A stretch of 64,000 bases of DNA from Erythrocercus mccallii (Eukaryota; Chordata; Aves; Passeriformes; Dicruridae). Below, one piece after another: positions 48,004 to 60,985 of the stretch. The notes beneath the pieces are model-generated. The model did no database searches, was not told where the DNA came from, and worked only from the letters and a program-made list of their open reading frames with translations. Position 1 is the stretch's first letter; each line of letters starts with the position of its first letter. Made by a program: the position numbers and the translations under genes. The DNA lies in contig VZRG01000298.1 of NCBI GenBank assembly GCA_013397435.1, forward strand, positions 582,917 through 646,916, in the 5' to 3' direction.

Positions 48004-48916
48004 TTATTTTACTTAAAATCTCTGAGTGCTATTAGAGTAATAGAAAAACATTATTCAAGGCAAAAGTAAATATGAAGATGATAGTATCACATTGTTCAGG
48101 TCTCTTATATGAAGAGATGAGAAATAAACAGGATAGCCAGTTTTACTGATTACATCTCTCTGTAACTGAAACACAGGTGCAGGGAGTAGTCTGCCTGACA
48201 CACTGCTATAGCAGCAACAAGTGCAGAGCAGTGAGGTCACATTAACATCAACAAAGTTGATAAATAAAAGACAGTTAAGAAAAAACCACAATTTTACTCT
48301 TTTTTTCCCCCCTCTGAATTATATGGTAACTCGAGAATAATTTTTTTCTGTATCAATTATCTAAATTCTTATGCTTGGTGATGGAGAGCTCTGTGAACAG
48401 AACAACTGCTGCACACAGATTTCATACAGATTCCTGGCAGACACTCAGTAAAGCCATCTAAGATGCAGTACAGATAATATTTAAATTTTCAAGACTGAAA
48501 TATTTAACTTTTTTTTTAGTGATTGGGAGATATAAAGAAACATTTTACCACCAGGAAGAGACCTGGGTTTTAATATGTCATGGTGCAGGAGAAATATTCT
48601 GCTGTATGTGTTTTGGATAACCTGCCTTCCTCACCTGTGTTTTTGGAAGACATGGCCAATTCAACCTTTCCAAAATCATGCTTACATTTGCTCTCAGTGC
48701 AAAATGCTTTTAAAATTACGTGCTTTATACTGGGTTTTCTTTGTTTATAAATTCTGGTCTGACTTAGAGAATTCTGTGGTTTGTTCTGTGGGTGCTGAAC
48801 CCTTGGCCCATGTTTTGGCTCTGTCCAGCATGTGAGTGAACTCCAGGAATTGCATGGAGGGGAGGGGGATTTCTAAATCAGAGTAGCCCAAACCTGCTAG
48901 AGCATGTGTAAATGTG

Positions 48917-48957
48917 CACACACATATAGTGTGTGTATATGTGTGTGTGTGTGTGTA
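48917..48957. repeat. (CA)n/(TG)n compound microsatellite
   Basis: 'cacacacata' followed by a TG-rich run. The two halves can pair as a hairpin. Confidence 0.9.
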
Positions 48958-51259
48958 CATAAATATTGAGAGAGAGAAATATGATGCTTAGGACGGACCA
49001 CTTCTGCCCTCACCTCTTATTATTCCTTCATCTTTAGCAATGATGAGGAATGTTTTTAGAGATCCCAGAAGTGAATGGGAAGGCTAGAGAACAAGAATTT
49101 GTGATAGTTGTGACAGTGTCACAGAATTTGTACCTACAGACTGCCTCAAGCCAACACACTTACACACAGTCACTGACATGACTGTGCCTTACACACAGAC
49201 CTCTTCCTCCCCATCCAGGAAATGGACTGTGGAAGTTTTACTTGGTCAGTAGAAACAAGTTCCCAGGACTCAGCACAGACAATTTCTTGCATTCTGCTGC
49301 CTACACTAAACAGAAGTGGTTCCCAGTTGCAGTTCTTTGAACTATATTGTCAACCACCACCAGCTGTTCCTCATTAACACAGCAAAAGTTCTCATTTCTT
49401 AAAATAGTCTGGTCATGTAAAAGCTGTACCCTTAACCCTAGGTCAGGCCATCCTAGCTGGTGCTTCATCACAGTTTTGGAGACTATTTGGTCCAGACCAA
49501 GCTGCACTATGGACAACAGCATGGTAGTGGCAGACCTGTGCCACTGATCTGTTTAGTCAGGATGAGGAATTGAGCCCGAGTTGAGCATCTGACATGAAGA
49601 AGAGCCTTGAGACCATGAAAAATATCTGTTATGCCTTGGATTATGTTCAGGAGCAGACAAGAAACATGAGGAGGTGGCTGGGTTTTGTGGTCCCTGAGCA
49701 TGGGCACAGCTCTGCTGCAGGAATTTGAGCTTGTGAGAAAACAAGTAAGTGTTCACAATTGGCCATGAAGTTACAGGTAATGTCAGAACAAAATGAGAGC
49801 ACAGAGGCCAAAGAAACAGACCACAGCTGCCTCTTACAGGCTGAGGAGAGATAAAGAATGCTGTGTTACATAACCAAAGTGTTCTCTGCATTTCCAGCAA
49901 GGGCAGTGACAATGCTTTGCTGCTGTTCACTTAAGCCTTCACCCACAGTTCTCTGCCCTTTGGCTATATTCCAGAATTTCCATAGGGAATTTCAATACTC
50001 ATTTACTGCACAAAGATTTTAGCAATCAGACAACACACAAATCACATATTATCTTTTATAATTATATTAAAAGCTTACAGGAATTAAAATAAAGATTAAA
50101 ATCATTTAGCAGAATTCACACAATAACAGTTCCCCAAAGATCAACACAGGCAATCAAACATTGGCAGGAAATAAATAGTTAGGCAGGTGGCCAGCATAGA
50201 TAACTTGGCTCATCAGTATTCAAGCAGGAACAGCCTTTGCATTATTAGTCAGCCTAATTTCCCCCTCCACACCACAACACCTCCAACCCCAGCCTCTCTT
50301 CTATCCTTCACTTTATCCTCCTTTTAGGTGGGGTTGCACCCTCCAGAATCCTGTGTTAGGTCTTGTTTTAAATGCTGTTGAAAGAGGCAGATAAGCTATT
50401 TCAATTAATAAATCTATCAGGACAACTTGGAAATCAGTTAAAATCAAATAAAGAAGTTTATGCACCAGCATTAAGCAGTATGTGCTGTGCTGAAAATGGT
50501 GTGAAATAATTTCTGTGTATAAGACAAATAGGGTGGACTGGTTGTCTTACGTGCATGAATATACTGTGAGCAGGTTCAAGATGATCACAAGGGAGAAATA
50601 AGTTTTCCAATATATCCTTCTAACTTCAATGTTGACTCATCAACATTATGTACATCTAGCTTCAAAGCAGAACTGCTTAAATTTGCTAAACAGACTCTGG
50701 AGATTTGTAGAGAGAAATCAAGCGGTCTGCTTATCTCCAGTTACTTGTACAAAAACTTCCCTCACTTCCATGATTTCATGCAGATCACTTATTTGGGTGT
50801 CCAGCCTGTTCACTACAGCTGTAAGCTTAATGCTCTGTGACTTTCTAAGATAAAATGGGTCTTCTTCCCAGGAGTTCTTCATTGTAAAATGGTCAACATA
50901 TACCCCAGAAACGCAGAGGTAAAAAGCTCGTCTTAATCTGTATCACAGACATCTGTAAAAGTGAAATCTGATTCCCTTTGACTCTTCACACCTCTTTTTC
51001 CTTGATGTTCTTAATCATGTTTTGGGAGAACAGTTAAAAGAGCTTTCACCCGTCTATATATTCCACCTACTTTATTTACAGTCTGTGATTTGAGTGTTTC
51101 CCAGGAATGGGAGGATCATGCTACTATTGTACTGAAACATCCAGCTGCCTGATTCTCTGACTAATGGACCATTATACAAAAAGAGGCCTCTAGAAACCCC
51201 ACAAACTGAAACACTGTATGAGAGACTAGACAGGTCAATAACTGAAACCATTGGTCTCT

Positions 51260-51938
51260 TGAGTGCCCAGGTGCAGAGGGCAGTGCACACTCATCACAGG
51301 AGCTGGGCATTAAACAAGATAAGGGAGAAAGCTGGTGAGAGGCAAATCCCATGAGACAGGATAGTGATTTTATCATGCCAGTGTCCTCCCTTACATAATG
51401 GCTCAGGTATAAAAACTCCCCTCTGGGTAAGTATCTGGGCATTCACAAGTAGCCTGAAGATATTTGCTCCTTCTGAAGGTTTATGGACTTAGCTGTGCTG
51501 ACCTGAGAGGCAGCTGTAAGGTCTTAAAGCACCAAAGACTCCTGAAGTGTGCCATGATCCACAGAATTACATTCTTCAGTGTGAAACTCCAGAAATCCTG
51601 CCTTCACACCCCAGGGAAGATACCTGTGCATTCCCACCTGAACCTGAGCACATGAAAACCCAGTAGATGCTGTTTTGTGGGTTTCCCCCACCCCTCATGT
51701 ATCAAGACCATGACCATTGCTTTGACCAACAGACTTTGAAGTTACAACAATCAAGTCTTGTGGCAGGATCCAACAGGGCGTGACTGTAGATCTTTCTACT
51801 CCTATTCTTTCTCTTTCTTTTTCCTATTTCTTTCTATCTCTATGTCTATCTCTCTACCTCATAATTACTGTTAAATAAAAATCTGTATCATTGACATCAG
51901 CATATGGTCTCATTTGCACCTTACTTCAGGCAGTGGCA
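51260..51938 (+). mobile_element. putative LTR-like unit, ends ambiguous
   Basis: A TATAAAAA box (51418-51425) and an AATAAA (51874-51879) preceded by a long TC-rich tract (about 51795-51860) resemble the layout of the proven LTR at 53.36 kb. Two end pairs are possible: 51260-51938 flanked by TCTCT, and about 51286-51929 flanked by GGCAG. Matches of this size in simple sequence can be chance, and the TATA-to-polyA distance (about 450 bases) is long for an LTR. Listed as putative. Confidence 0.4.
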
Positions 51939-51944
51939 TCTCTC

Positions 51945-53352
51945 TAATAATTTTAATAATTGGATCTGAACACACTGTTAAGGGCAAAGAAAAGTCTCAT
52001 TAGCTGAAAGAAATTTACTTCTCTCTTTTTTCCTCCAGATTTAGATATCTAAGGCAAGGCTGGAACAGAGCTTCAATTCTTCCTAAAGCTGGGTGAACAT
52101 AAGCTATTCTTTAAAAAGGGCTGGTAAACATCCAGATTTTTGAATGGCTTTTTAACCTGGATTCGCAAATGAAGTGTTTGCCATGGGAAGTTTCAGTCCC
52201 TGCTCTCAAAACTGTTTATTTTTTTACATCATTGAGAAATCCTGATAGGAACTGATACAGCAATCCATATAAATGCCCCAGCCATTAGGCCACAGGATGT
52301 AATGAGAAGTCTCAGGCTCATGCGGATACTGTATATCCATTAAAGTCTCCAATTAAAAGAGAGATTTCACACACCACAGTTCTTTTGCTGGTTGAAAATA
52401 CTTATATATTTCCAAAGTGTCACGTCACAGTTTTGGTTTTGGGGCAATAGCTTACCTGTTAGCTACCATATTTCTCCTGAATGACTAGGAAATGTTAAAA
52501 GGTACAGGGCTGCAGTCTGAAAATGGGATATATACAGTGTTGAGGAATTTTCATGGTACCACTAGAGCTCTGTTAAACACATATGTGTGCTTAAATATAA
52601 AAGAGAAATGGTTAATGAATAATGCATTGGCCAGAGTTCTACCAGTATATGCAGTTCTACATGGAGTCTCCATAGATGTGTCACAAGCAGATGCCTTATG
52701 AACTCTTGCATCAGCACTAATCCTGATAATGGTTGCATGTAGCACCTTAGCCCAGCTGTGGGTTGGCCTCCCAGCCCAGCTCTACTGTCCAAAGGTCATC
52801 CCTCAGCTTGCACCCCTGAATATTCCCATTCCAGGATGGTTTATAAGGCAGTGCTGAGGTTGTTTCTCATCACCCAAGGAACCTTTATTCCCCAGCAAGA
52901 AGTCCATTTGTCTCTGACATTCCTACTTCCAGAGAAGTTAACTTCCAGAGAGGTCAACCCTTTCTTACAGTTAGGACTTCCAGCTCTGCATTCTAGATCA
53001 TTAATGGGCCACAAATTACCCTATTGAGCACTTACAATTAGGTCTTCCCCTTCAACAGCCACATTTCAAAGACCGGACTGTTCAGTGGAGAGCAAAGGTC
53101 ATTTAACTCCATTTTTCTTAGAAGTTATACCTCAAAATTCTCTCCCTGTCCAAGCTCTGCCACCAATTGCTTTTGGTCTGTTTGGGTTTTGGTGGCACGC
53201 ACAGAAAGTCAGCATGGCTGAGTCATTACCTGTTTGATGTACCCAGTTGATGTAACTGTTTGTAACACTTCAGACACTTTTAGCTATTTGCAAAGAGACT
53301 ATGACAACATAATACATACAACTATAAAGTATATAACAATTATTCATTGTTC
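51945..53352. other. intergenic DNA, no gene seen
   Basis: No recognisable exon or transposon; short open frames only. Confidence 0.45.
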
Positions 53353-53357
53353 GGCAT

Positions 53358-53985
53358 TGTCAGAGGCTGTCCAAAGATGATATTTGCCTCACGACTGTCT
53401 CCAAGGACTGAGGACCCCATGGATTGAGACCCTAAGAGACCCAAAAACCCTACATAGGAGCCTGGCCTGGCTGAGGTGGGATGTTTGCCAACCATTGTCT
53501 GCACAGATGTGCTTGCTGGACCAAAGCATTCCCATGGAGACCAATGAAGGAACAATGGATAGGACACAGTCCTGCCTGTGTTTGCTGTACCTGCCCTGTT
53601 CCTTGAGCACTGTGTACCTGCTGTGTGACTTTCTAAGCACTTGCTGTGTATCCCCCACCTTTTGGCCAACTGCCTGTCGCTTCGAAAAGAGCTATAAGAT
53701 TCCTCAGATGATGCAACTTTGTGATCACCCCACTGGAGAAGATCGTGTCTATGGGCATCGTCGGCCTCGAGGACTCATCCCTCCTGGTGGTAGCTATATC
53801 CCCTTCCCCTCTTTCTCTATCTTTCTCTCTATTCTTTATTTCTCTCCCACTATCGCATTTGTTGGCACTGAATAAAGGTGCATTCTTGGTTAAGCATACT
53901 GAGTTATCCCACTGCTGTGTCTTTTGTGCTTTGAGATCCCTAAAGCAAACCATCAGGTCTCCACTTGCAATTGTGGACCCTGACA
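53358..53985 (+). mobile_element. solo LTR with perfect inverted ends
   Basis: 628 bases beginning TGTCAG and ending CTGACA (perfect 6-bp inverted ends), flanked by an exact 5-bp duplication GGCAT (53353-53357 and 53986-53990). Inside are TATAAG (53693-53698), a TC-rich tract (about 53803-53850) and AATAAA (53871-53876) in plus orientation. No internal retroviral genes adjoin, so it is a solo LTR. A 163-codon open frame across it has no recognisable domain and is incidental. A 5-bp duplication fits ERVL-type elements. Confidence 0.9.
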
Positions 53986-53990
53986 GGCAT

Positions 53991-55977
53991 GTGAAGATGT
54001 TATCTGCCTAGTAAAGAGCTAGGCTAAATGTTGGTGTGCTCAGCCTTCACCCCTTCCCATGTGACACTCAGAGACTCCAGGGAGAGTTAGCCAGGGATCA
54101 ATAATGAGGTCAGACCAGGAGGATCTCGAGTCAGGTAAAGCCACCAAGGTTGGCCCTTGATGCTCGCTGGATTTCATCTCTTCCTGAGTTCTCTTTCACT
54201 GCCTTCTTCATTCAGAGTTTTTTCTTTTCCACATTGACGTTTTTTCCTTCAGAATTTTTGAACCACTCACAGTCCCTGTTTCAATAATTCTACCTCCACT
54301 GTCAACTTTACCTTTCTTGTCTCACACGGGTCCACTCTGAAGATGTTGTCACAGCCCTTTCTTCCAACTTAGCAATTTCCTCAGAAGTCTGAGCCAGGTT
54401 TCTCCAGCAGAGGTAAGCCTCAGATTCTTGAAACACAGTCAGCTGAAATCCTGTGAGGGAGGAAAAGCTGTATGAAAGAGATACATTAATTATATATATA
54501 TATATATACACACATATATATATTTGATGGAAATTGCAAGACACTTATTTTGAATTCAGAGAGAAGCTGCATGCATTAAGTGCTGTGTGTAGTAAAATTG
54601 TCTTTCCAGAGACTTGTTTTTTTCTTTTCTTATCTCTCTATGAGAATTTTATGTTAACCATAAAGTGAGAAGTTAAAGGCAAAATGAAAGGAACTGCAGC
54701 TTGTTAGGAGTCAGACCTCTTTACATAGAAAGCAGATTATTTACTTGTTCTCTCTCTCCCTTCACATTTTCAATCAAGGTGCCTGAAAAGAACGAACACT
54801 GAGCAATCAAAGTGTGAATGCCTGTGTCTATGTCTATTCATATATAGAAACTTCTGAACCAATGAGCCACTTCTATCTAAATTTCAGAAAGAAATAGTAT
54901 GTCTCTCTGCCCACTCCTCTGCCCAAGCTCCAGTATGGGAGGTGCCTGGGAAGAGAAGGTGGTAATGGCCTCTGTGAGGGAAAGACTCTCTGTACCTATC
55001 CTGGAAAGAAAAAATTTCAGGTGCCAAAAGAAGTTCTCCCAGTTTTCTTAGGAAGTCAATCCACCCAAGGCACAGAAACAGGAACAAAAGCTTCTTTGGT
55101 TGTGACACTGCCTCTCCTGCTCCAATCTGCTGCTTAGTGCTCACATGAAGAGGGAGGAATGAATGCCCAATTACATGAAAATCTCATACTTCATTAGGCA
55201 TCAAAGTATGTAATCACTAATCTGCAAAACTCTTTGAAACCACTCTCATCTGGTTCTGTTGCTCAGAAAACTCTGTCATTGCTGCAGTGTGTGATGTATA
55301 TCCTGATGTGCACCACCCTTGCAAACACCATAAGTTTTATTTGTGTTGTTTAGTCAGACTCTCAGAACCTAGCACACTCCTGCTATGTTTTTATTTAGTG
55401 AGAAAGATACTAAAAATACAATGCTATCACATTCTTTTTATGAATATTCAGTGAATCTAAATAGAATGGAAATAAAAGGAGAGTACTGATATAGGAAGGC
55501 AATTTCTACCTGAACAGAAAAAGCCAAACATGAGGAAAAGAAACTGATAGACAAAAAAAAAAAATCCACAGATTGTTCCTTTTAGTTCCATAAACTACAT
55601 AACTGCCAAGCTCAGAGCATAGGGAGAGTGATTCCCAATAAAATCGTGATTTGATTATGGTTTGGTTTAGGTGGTATCCCAGCACTCCACCAGAGTTACT
55701 GGATAGTATGTGAGATGAAGGGTTTCTGCACTGTCCAACCATACAGGAAAACTATTAATTTTATATTTTTGTTGGTAATTTCAGAGTATTCATTTTTCTC
55801 AGGACACTGCAGTTTCTTCCTAGAAATTTTAGGGCTATGGTTCAGTCCAAGACTTTGGCCATGCTGTGCTTTTCCTGAAATGGTCACATTGATATGTCAC
55901 CAAAAAGCATTTTTTAAAGAAAGCTTTGTTCTTCATGATCCAAAGTATAAGATCTAAATATAAAAGCGGGTATGATG
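53991..55977. other. intergenic DNA, no gene seen
   Basis: Holds a (TA)n microsatellite at 54490-54523. No gene recognised. Confidence 0.5.
54490..54523. repeat. (TA)n microsatellite with CA interruption
   Basis: TA run, then 'cacaca', then TA again. Confidence 0.9.
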
Positions 55978-55982
55978 ATACA

Positions 55983-56681
55983 TGTTATAAGTGAATATAT
56001 GATGTAATTTGTGCTATGCTATTTTATAATAATATTTTGTTAATTTGTATAAAATGTATCTGTGCAAAGTCCGGCTTTCCCAGGAAAGCCCGCATATTAC
56101 AAGCAGCAGCAGCAGATGGGAGAGGCGCGGCCCATCGGCAATTGAGATAAGGAACATTAACACGAACTGGCCAAGCAACTCCTCCTATTCACCTATCGGA
56201 GAAGTGCTAATGGGCGTCCCAAAGTAGAACAATGGGGACGCTCAGCTTCAACGGCCAAGTCATAAGTGTCCAGAAACCAACTATCAAGGCTATTGTCAAG
56301 CCTCAAGTACAGTCTTCATAAAAACAAAAACAGACTCTACCTGAAACCTGGATACACCCTGGCTCACTTCAAATTACATTGTCCAGCTACAGATGACTTC
56401 ATCTCCACCAAGAAAAGCTATTTTCTGCATTGTCCACCTTAGCCCTAGGCTATGAAAAACAGTATAAAACCACACCACAGAACACGTCTGTGTGGACGCA
56501 GAGACAGTGTCCTTTTGACGCAGACTCTGTGCCACCAAGTGCCGATCCCTGGGCCGGCGCTTTTGGGATATTGGGATTCGTTGGCTCATTTTTCTATTTT
56601 CCAAATTTAATCCGAAATTGTAATCAATAAAACCATTTCATTTTTCATTAAATTCAGATTGGCGATTTTTCATTTATAATA
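55983..56681 (+). mobile_element. solo LTR, TGTTATA family, copy 1
   Basis: 699 bases from TGTTATAAGTG to CATTTATAATA, flanked by an exact 5-bp duplication ATACA (55978-55982 and 56682-56686). TATAAAA lies at 56463-56469 and AATAAA at 56626-56631. It shares its start ('atgatgtaatt'), the block 'aggctatgaaaaacagtata', 'ttggctcatttttctatttt' and its end with the copies at 62.0 and 63.7 kb. It is the most diverged of the three (its last CA has become TA), so probably the oldest. Solo: no internal genes. Confidence 0.9.
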
Positions 56682-56686
56682 ATACA

Positions 56687-57957
56687 ATTTCTTCTTTAAC
56701 TTGTTCCCACATGATTTGATAATGTCATTGTGTAATGTTGTCAGTTTTAATAATCCTGTGCTCAAGAGGTATATCTGGTTCCTTCACAGTTCACAGTGTA
56801 ATGTTATTTGCACTAAAATAATATCAGCTTTAATTTTAGGAATAGTTAAAAGAGCTGTAAGTTATAGTTGTAGAGAATTAAACAAATTTTTGAAATAAAA
56901 ATTTATATTTCTATGGATAGAGGAGGGTTTCTAAAAATTCTTCTTCTGAATAAAAAATTCTACCTTAACTGTGAAAAACTTGCTGTTGTAATCAAAAGGA
57001 TAAAATTCTTGGATGATTTTGGAAACAGATGTGGTAGCTAATATTAATTGTCCCAGGAAAAGCAAACTCAAGAGGGAAAGAATCACCCTTGTGCTGTGAA
57101 TGATTTAGACATTAATGAGTCTGTGTTCATTAGCAGTGATGATTGTTAGCACTTAAGACAGCATAAAACATCAATGTCTCCTTTTAAAGACACTCATAAA
57201 GCAGACAAATTCTACAGCAATCAGAGTTGAATGAAAGTACTTAAAAGTGAATAACAATCAAATCAAGCAATGACTTTGGATTTCTTTTTTTTTTTTGGTT
57301 GGCTGTTCTTGTGCTCTGTAACCCAATATCACTGACAGCAGCTGGCTCTTAATGCAGACAAAAGATTCCTCATGAATACTGAGTTGACATTTAAAGTCTT
57401 ATGATCACTCAACTTAGGGAATACATTTGTACATGAAAATTCAGCTGACATATAACTGAAAAAAACTGCTGATGTAACATAACTTTGACTTCCTGAGCAC
57501 AAAAATAAAGCAAAGATGTTACTCTATTTTTTGAAATTTCCCAAGCTCTGTAAAGGTTACATGAATGAAGTATTCAATCCACAGTTTTTGAATCATCAGT
57601 CAGCATTCCCAAGTATAGAAGTGAACAAGACCAGAGTATGAACTATGGCACCACTGGAGTGAAACATTTAATGAGAAAATTCATGTTTGAAAGATACCAA
57701 TCAGCTTGCATAGGCTGGCCTTTACCTCCTAATTTGCAGTAGTTCCAATGACCTGAGAATTTTCACCTTGTATCATCCTTGTTTTCTAAGTCCTTTGTCA
57801 TAAAAGCCCTTTTTTATCTTCATTTTGTAAAGTAGGATTTAAAGTAGGATTGCAAAAATAGGATTTAGCTGTTAAAAACACACCTTAGGCAGAGTTTAGA
57901 CTTCTAATTAGCATCTACAAGACCTAATTACTACCAAAAACTACTAAAGCTTTGTAA
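56687..57957. other. intergenic DNA, no gene seen
   Basis: AT-rich; no feature recognised beyond short homopolymer runs. Confidence 0.5.
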
Positions 57958-58094
57958 GTTATCCCTGGTAACATTCAAGGTTGGGTTGGGCTGATCTCTG
58001 AGCAAGCTGATATATTTGAAAACATCCATTTGTTGCAGGGAGGTTGGACTAGATAACTTCCAACCAAAACTGTTCCATGATTCTATGATTCTGA
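57958..58094 (+). mobile_element. CR1 LINE 3' end copy
   Basis: 'attcaaggttgggttgggct', then 'ggaggttggactagataact' and the tail 'atgattctatgattct' are the CR1 3' terminus in plus orientation; strongly 5'-truncated. Confidence 0.85.
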
Positions 58095-60795
58095 GCTCCT
58101 TGATACCTTATCTTAAAAAAACCCATTTTGTCTCCTGCTTCTGAATATGAAGAGCAGCATGTCAGTTTTCAAAGCACTGAGCATTGTTGGTGATGAAGGC
58201 TGATAATATTCCACCCAGCTCTCCACAAGGACTCAACTCACAACTTCACAGCAAACCTGCTGCTGTGGTTCAGCCTGGTATGCAATGGAATTTGCTGTTT
58301 GGTTTGTTGTTATAACAAATGTTATCATGCAGGATGTGGGTGACCTGTGTTAAATATCCTGTGGCTGAGAGACTACAGGGTCACTTGAGCAAATTTTCCA
58401 GAGGAAACCCAGGTGAGCAGGCTGAAGGCCTTGATACAGTATGGGCATTTTTTAACTTACCTGTGGAAGCTGTGCAGGAGCACTGCATTGACAGCTCTGC
58501 TTCAAGAGCTGGTTATATATTTCATCCAGTAACAGCTTAATGCAGAATACAAAAACAATACTTCACAAGTATTCTTCAGCATCCTAAAACAACACCAAGC
58601 TAATGGATTGTCACTGTATATATATATTTATATAAACACACACACATATGTACCTTGTATATACATATTAGCTTTCTATATGTGTATATATAGGTACACA
58701 TATATTAAACTGGTGTCCTCCTCCAGAAAACATTCCACCTGTACATTTTAACTAGATAGAAATGCCTCTGGGTACCCTAGAGTTCTGTGTCTAAGCCCTG
58801 GAGGTAGGTAACCTCTCAAGCATGACATGTCCTTGCTTATTGTGTCATGCCTACTTCATAGTCAAAATAGGAAAAGCAATTCTTTTTCTATATACACCTG
58901 TGTATAATTTTGTTTCTTTATGCCTGTATGAATACTAAGAGAAGCTTTACAGATTCTCAGAGCTTTCAAGATGTATTCAGTGAGAAGCCCCATCTGACTA
59001 TTGCTAATGTGCAGAAAGTGTTGCAAAATATTTGAAATATACATCCAGTTAAAATTTACCTTTACATTCATGTCATGCAGAAATTACCATGTTTATAGAA
59101 ATGACATTTTAAGAAAAGGGAAATCAAAAGGTAAGAGAAATATATCTGGATAATCATATTCTTTATGGTACTGTAGGTTTGTGTAAATATGTGTTTGAAC
59201 TTAGAAGGATGTTGATTTGTATCAGTGCTGACTTGGCAAGAGCATCACTTTTATTCTGGTGATATCATCAGTGAAGAAGCAGTGCATCTGCAGTAATATT
59301 TGACCTTTTCTGTTTTCTACTTTTAAAAAAACCTGAAGGTATAGTCTTTTATTGTTGAAAATGCATTTGCTCTTTGTGCTAAGTCAAATCAACACAGGCA
59401 AAAAACCCTGTGTCAGTTAGTGCATCAAGAGCCAACAGTTTTGTTCCCGTGTCATCCTCATAGCAGATGAAACATCAAAGGCCATCAAAAAAGCCAAAGG
59501 AATTCAGTGCTTTGGCTTGTAGCATTTTTGTTGCTCTTATCCTGCCAACTGCTTAAAAATATGGTTAATTTTAAGCGTGGAAGTGGTTTTCCTGACTCAT
59601 ATATTTTTGAATTCATTTTTAAAAGGCTTGTATTTAAGCATGCGTAGGGCTGGATTAAAATTTAAATTTTAGTTTTCACATCTGATATCACAGATTATTC
59701 TAGACATCTTTATACATAAATGACATTTTGAGCCAACTCTTTAACTAACAAAAGTCAACCTGGTACAGTTTGACTTTGATTGAATGATATTCTTTTACGC
59801 TAGTTGTGATCAAATGATTTTGTTTTGTTTACAGCAGAGCCAATTTTCGGTGGATTTGGTTGAGAGATTCTGTGGGTGAAAGCACAAAACTGTGGAAACA
59901 ATTTCCTTGTCAGACAGTATTTTAGGAGACAACCCACAGAGTTCAGCAGAACAGAAACAGCAGCAGTAAAACTGAAATGCAGTCTATTTGCCACTCTGTT
60001 TTGACTAAACCAAAACAAAATACAAGGTAAAATAAAATATTTGGATGGAAAGAATGCCAGTAAGAGAGATTCTCTTGACTAATATTGTATATGTATTTGT
60101 CTGAAAATGAAAGAAGGGGACCTTGCTTTAGAAATATATACACAGCCACTGACGTCTTATCTAACACATGTACCCATAAATATGAAAATATTGAATTTGA
60201 GGCACTTACATAAACACTCTTGAAAGATTATGACACATGCAAAAAGAGCAGAAAGAGAAAGAGAAGGAAAATACTTCAAGACAAGAACTGTCTCCACAAA
60301 CATCATAGTTCTTAAGTGACACCAAGATGACAAGAAATGGCCTATATAGTTAAAGAGGTATGGCATCTCTCTAGAGAGGCAGGGATTTTTTAGAGTAAGA
60401 CAGACACAATCACTAAAGAAGAAGTGGTTTCCTTAATTTCCATCTCCCAAAGGACATGTTGATATTTCTGGGACATTGTTTTACAGTAACTCTTTTTAAA
60501 ATTTATTTTTAAGAGAATCTTACACAAAAAATTTTCAATCCTTATTTTTCATGCTCAAACCCCCTGAATATTTAATAGTTGCATCTGTTACTAGTACAGT
60601 GCAGTTTGCAGCACTAGCTGTTTCCTGGAACAACATGTGGTTTATTCCCAGATTCAGGTAGTCAAAATATGGGACAAATCTTAAGGGAACAAGTAGTTTT
60701 AGGCTTCATGTTTAAGATAAGAAAAAACATTGGAAAACGTGTTTTAAAGATGGAGAGGAGACTGGAAAAGAGGAAGGAAATTAATTTAGGGGCAG
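58095..60795. other. intergenic DNA, no gene seen
   Basis: Contains a TA/CA compound microsatellite (58616-58707). No gene recognised. Confidence 0.5.
58616..58707. repeat. TA/CA compound microsatellite
   Basis: Alternating TATA, CACACA and TATG blocks with short interruptions. Confidence 0.85.
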
Positions 60796-60985
60796 AATCA
60801 TCCAGAATCAATTAGGTTGGAAAAGACCTCTGAAATCATTGAGTCCAGCCTATGACCCAACACTACCTTGTCAACTAGACCATGGCACTGAGTGCCACAT
60901 CCAGTCTTTCCATAAATATCTCCAGGGAGGATGACTCCTCTGCCTTCCTGGGTAGCCCATTCCAATGTCTAATCACCTGGTCTTG
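60796..60985 (-). mobile_element. CR1 LINE 3' fragment
   Basis: The plus strand reads 'cagaatcaattaggttggaa', 'aagacctctgaaatcattga', then 'accatggcactgagtgccac': the reverse complement of a CR1 3' end of a different subfamily from the copies at 25.9 and 30.7 kb. Confidence 0.85.

Larger units (their letters stand above)
46851..51254. other. intergenic DNA, no gene seen
   Basis: Contains a T/G-rich low-complexity stretch (47869-48003) and a CA/TG microsatellite (48917-48957). No convincing exon or transposon. Open frames of 60-125 codons are present but show no domains. Confidence 0.45.

Noticed and set aside
47725..48069. 114-codon open frame rich in F, L and V
   Set aside because: Created by the TTTG-like low-complexity tract.
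53384..53875. 163-codon open frame
   Set aside because: It lies entirely within the solo LTR at 53358-53985 and has no recognisable domain.
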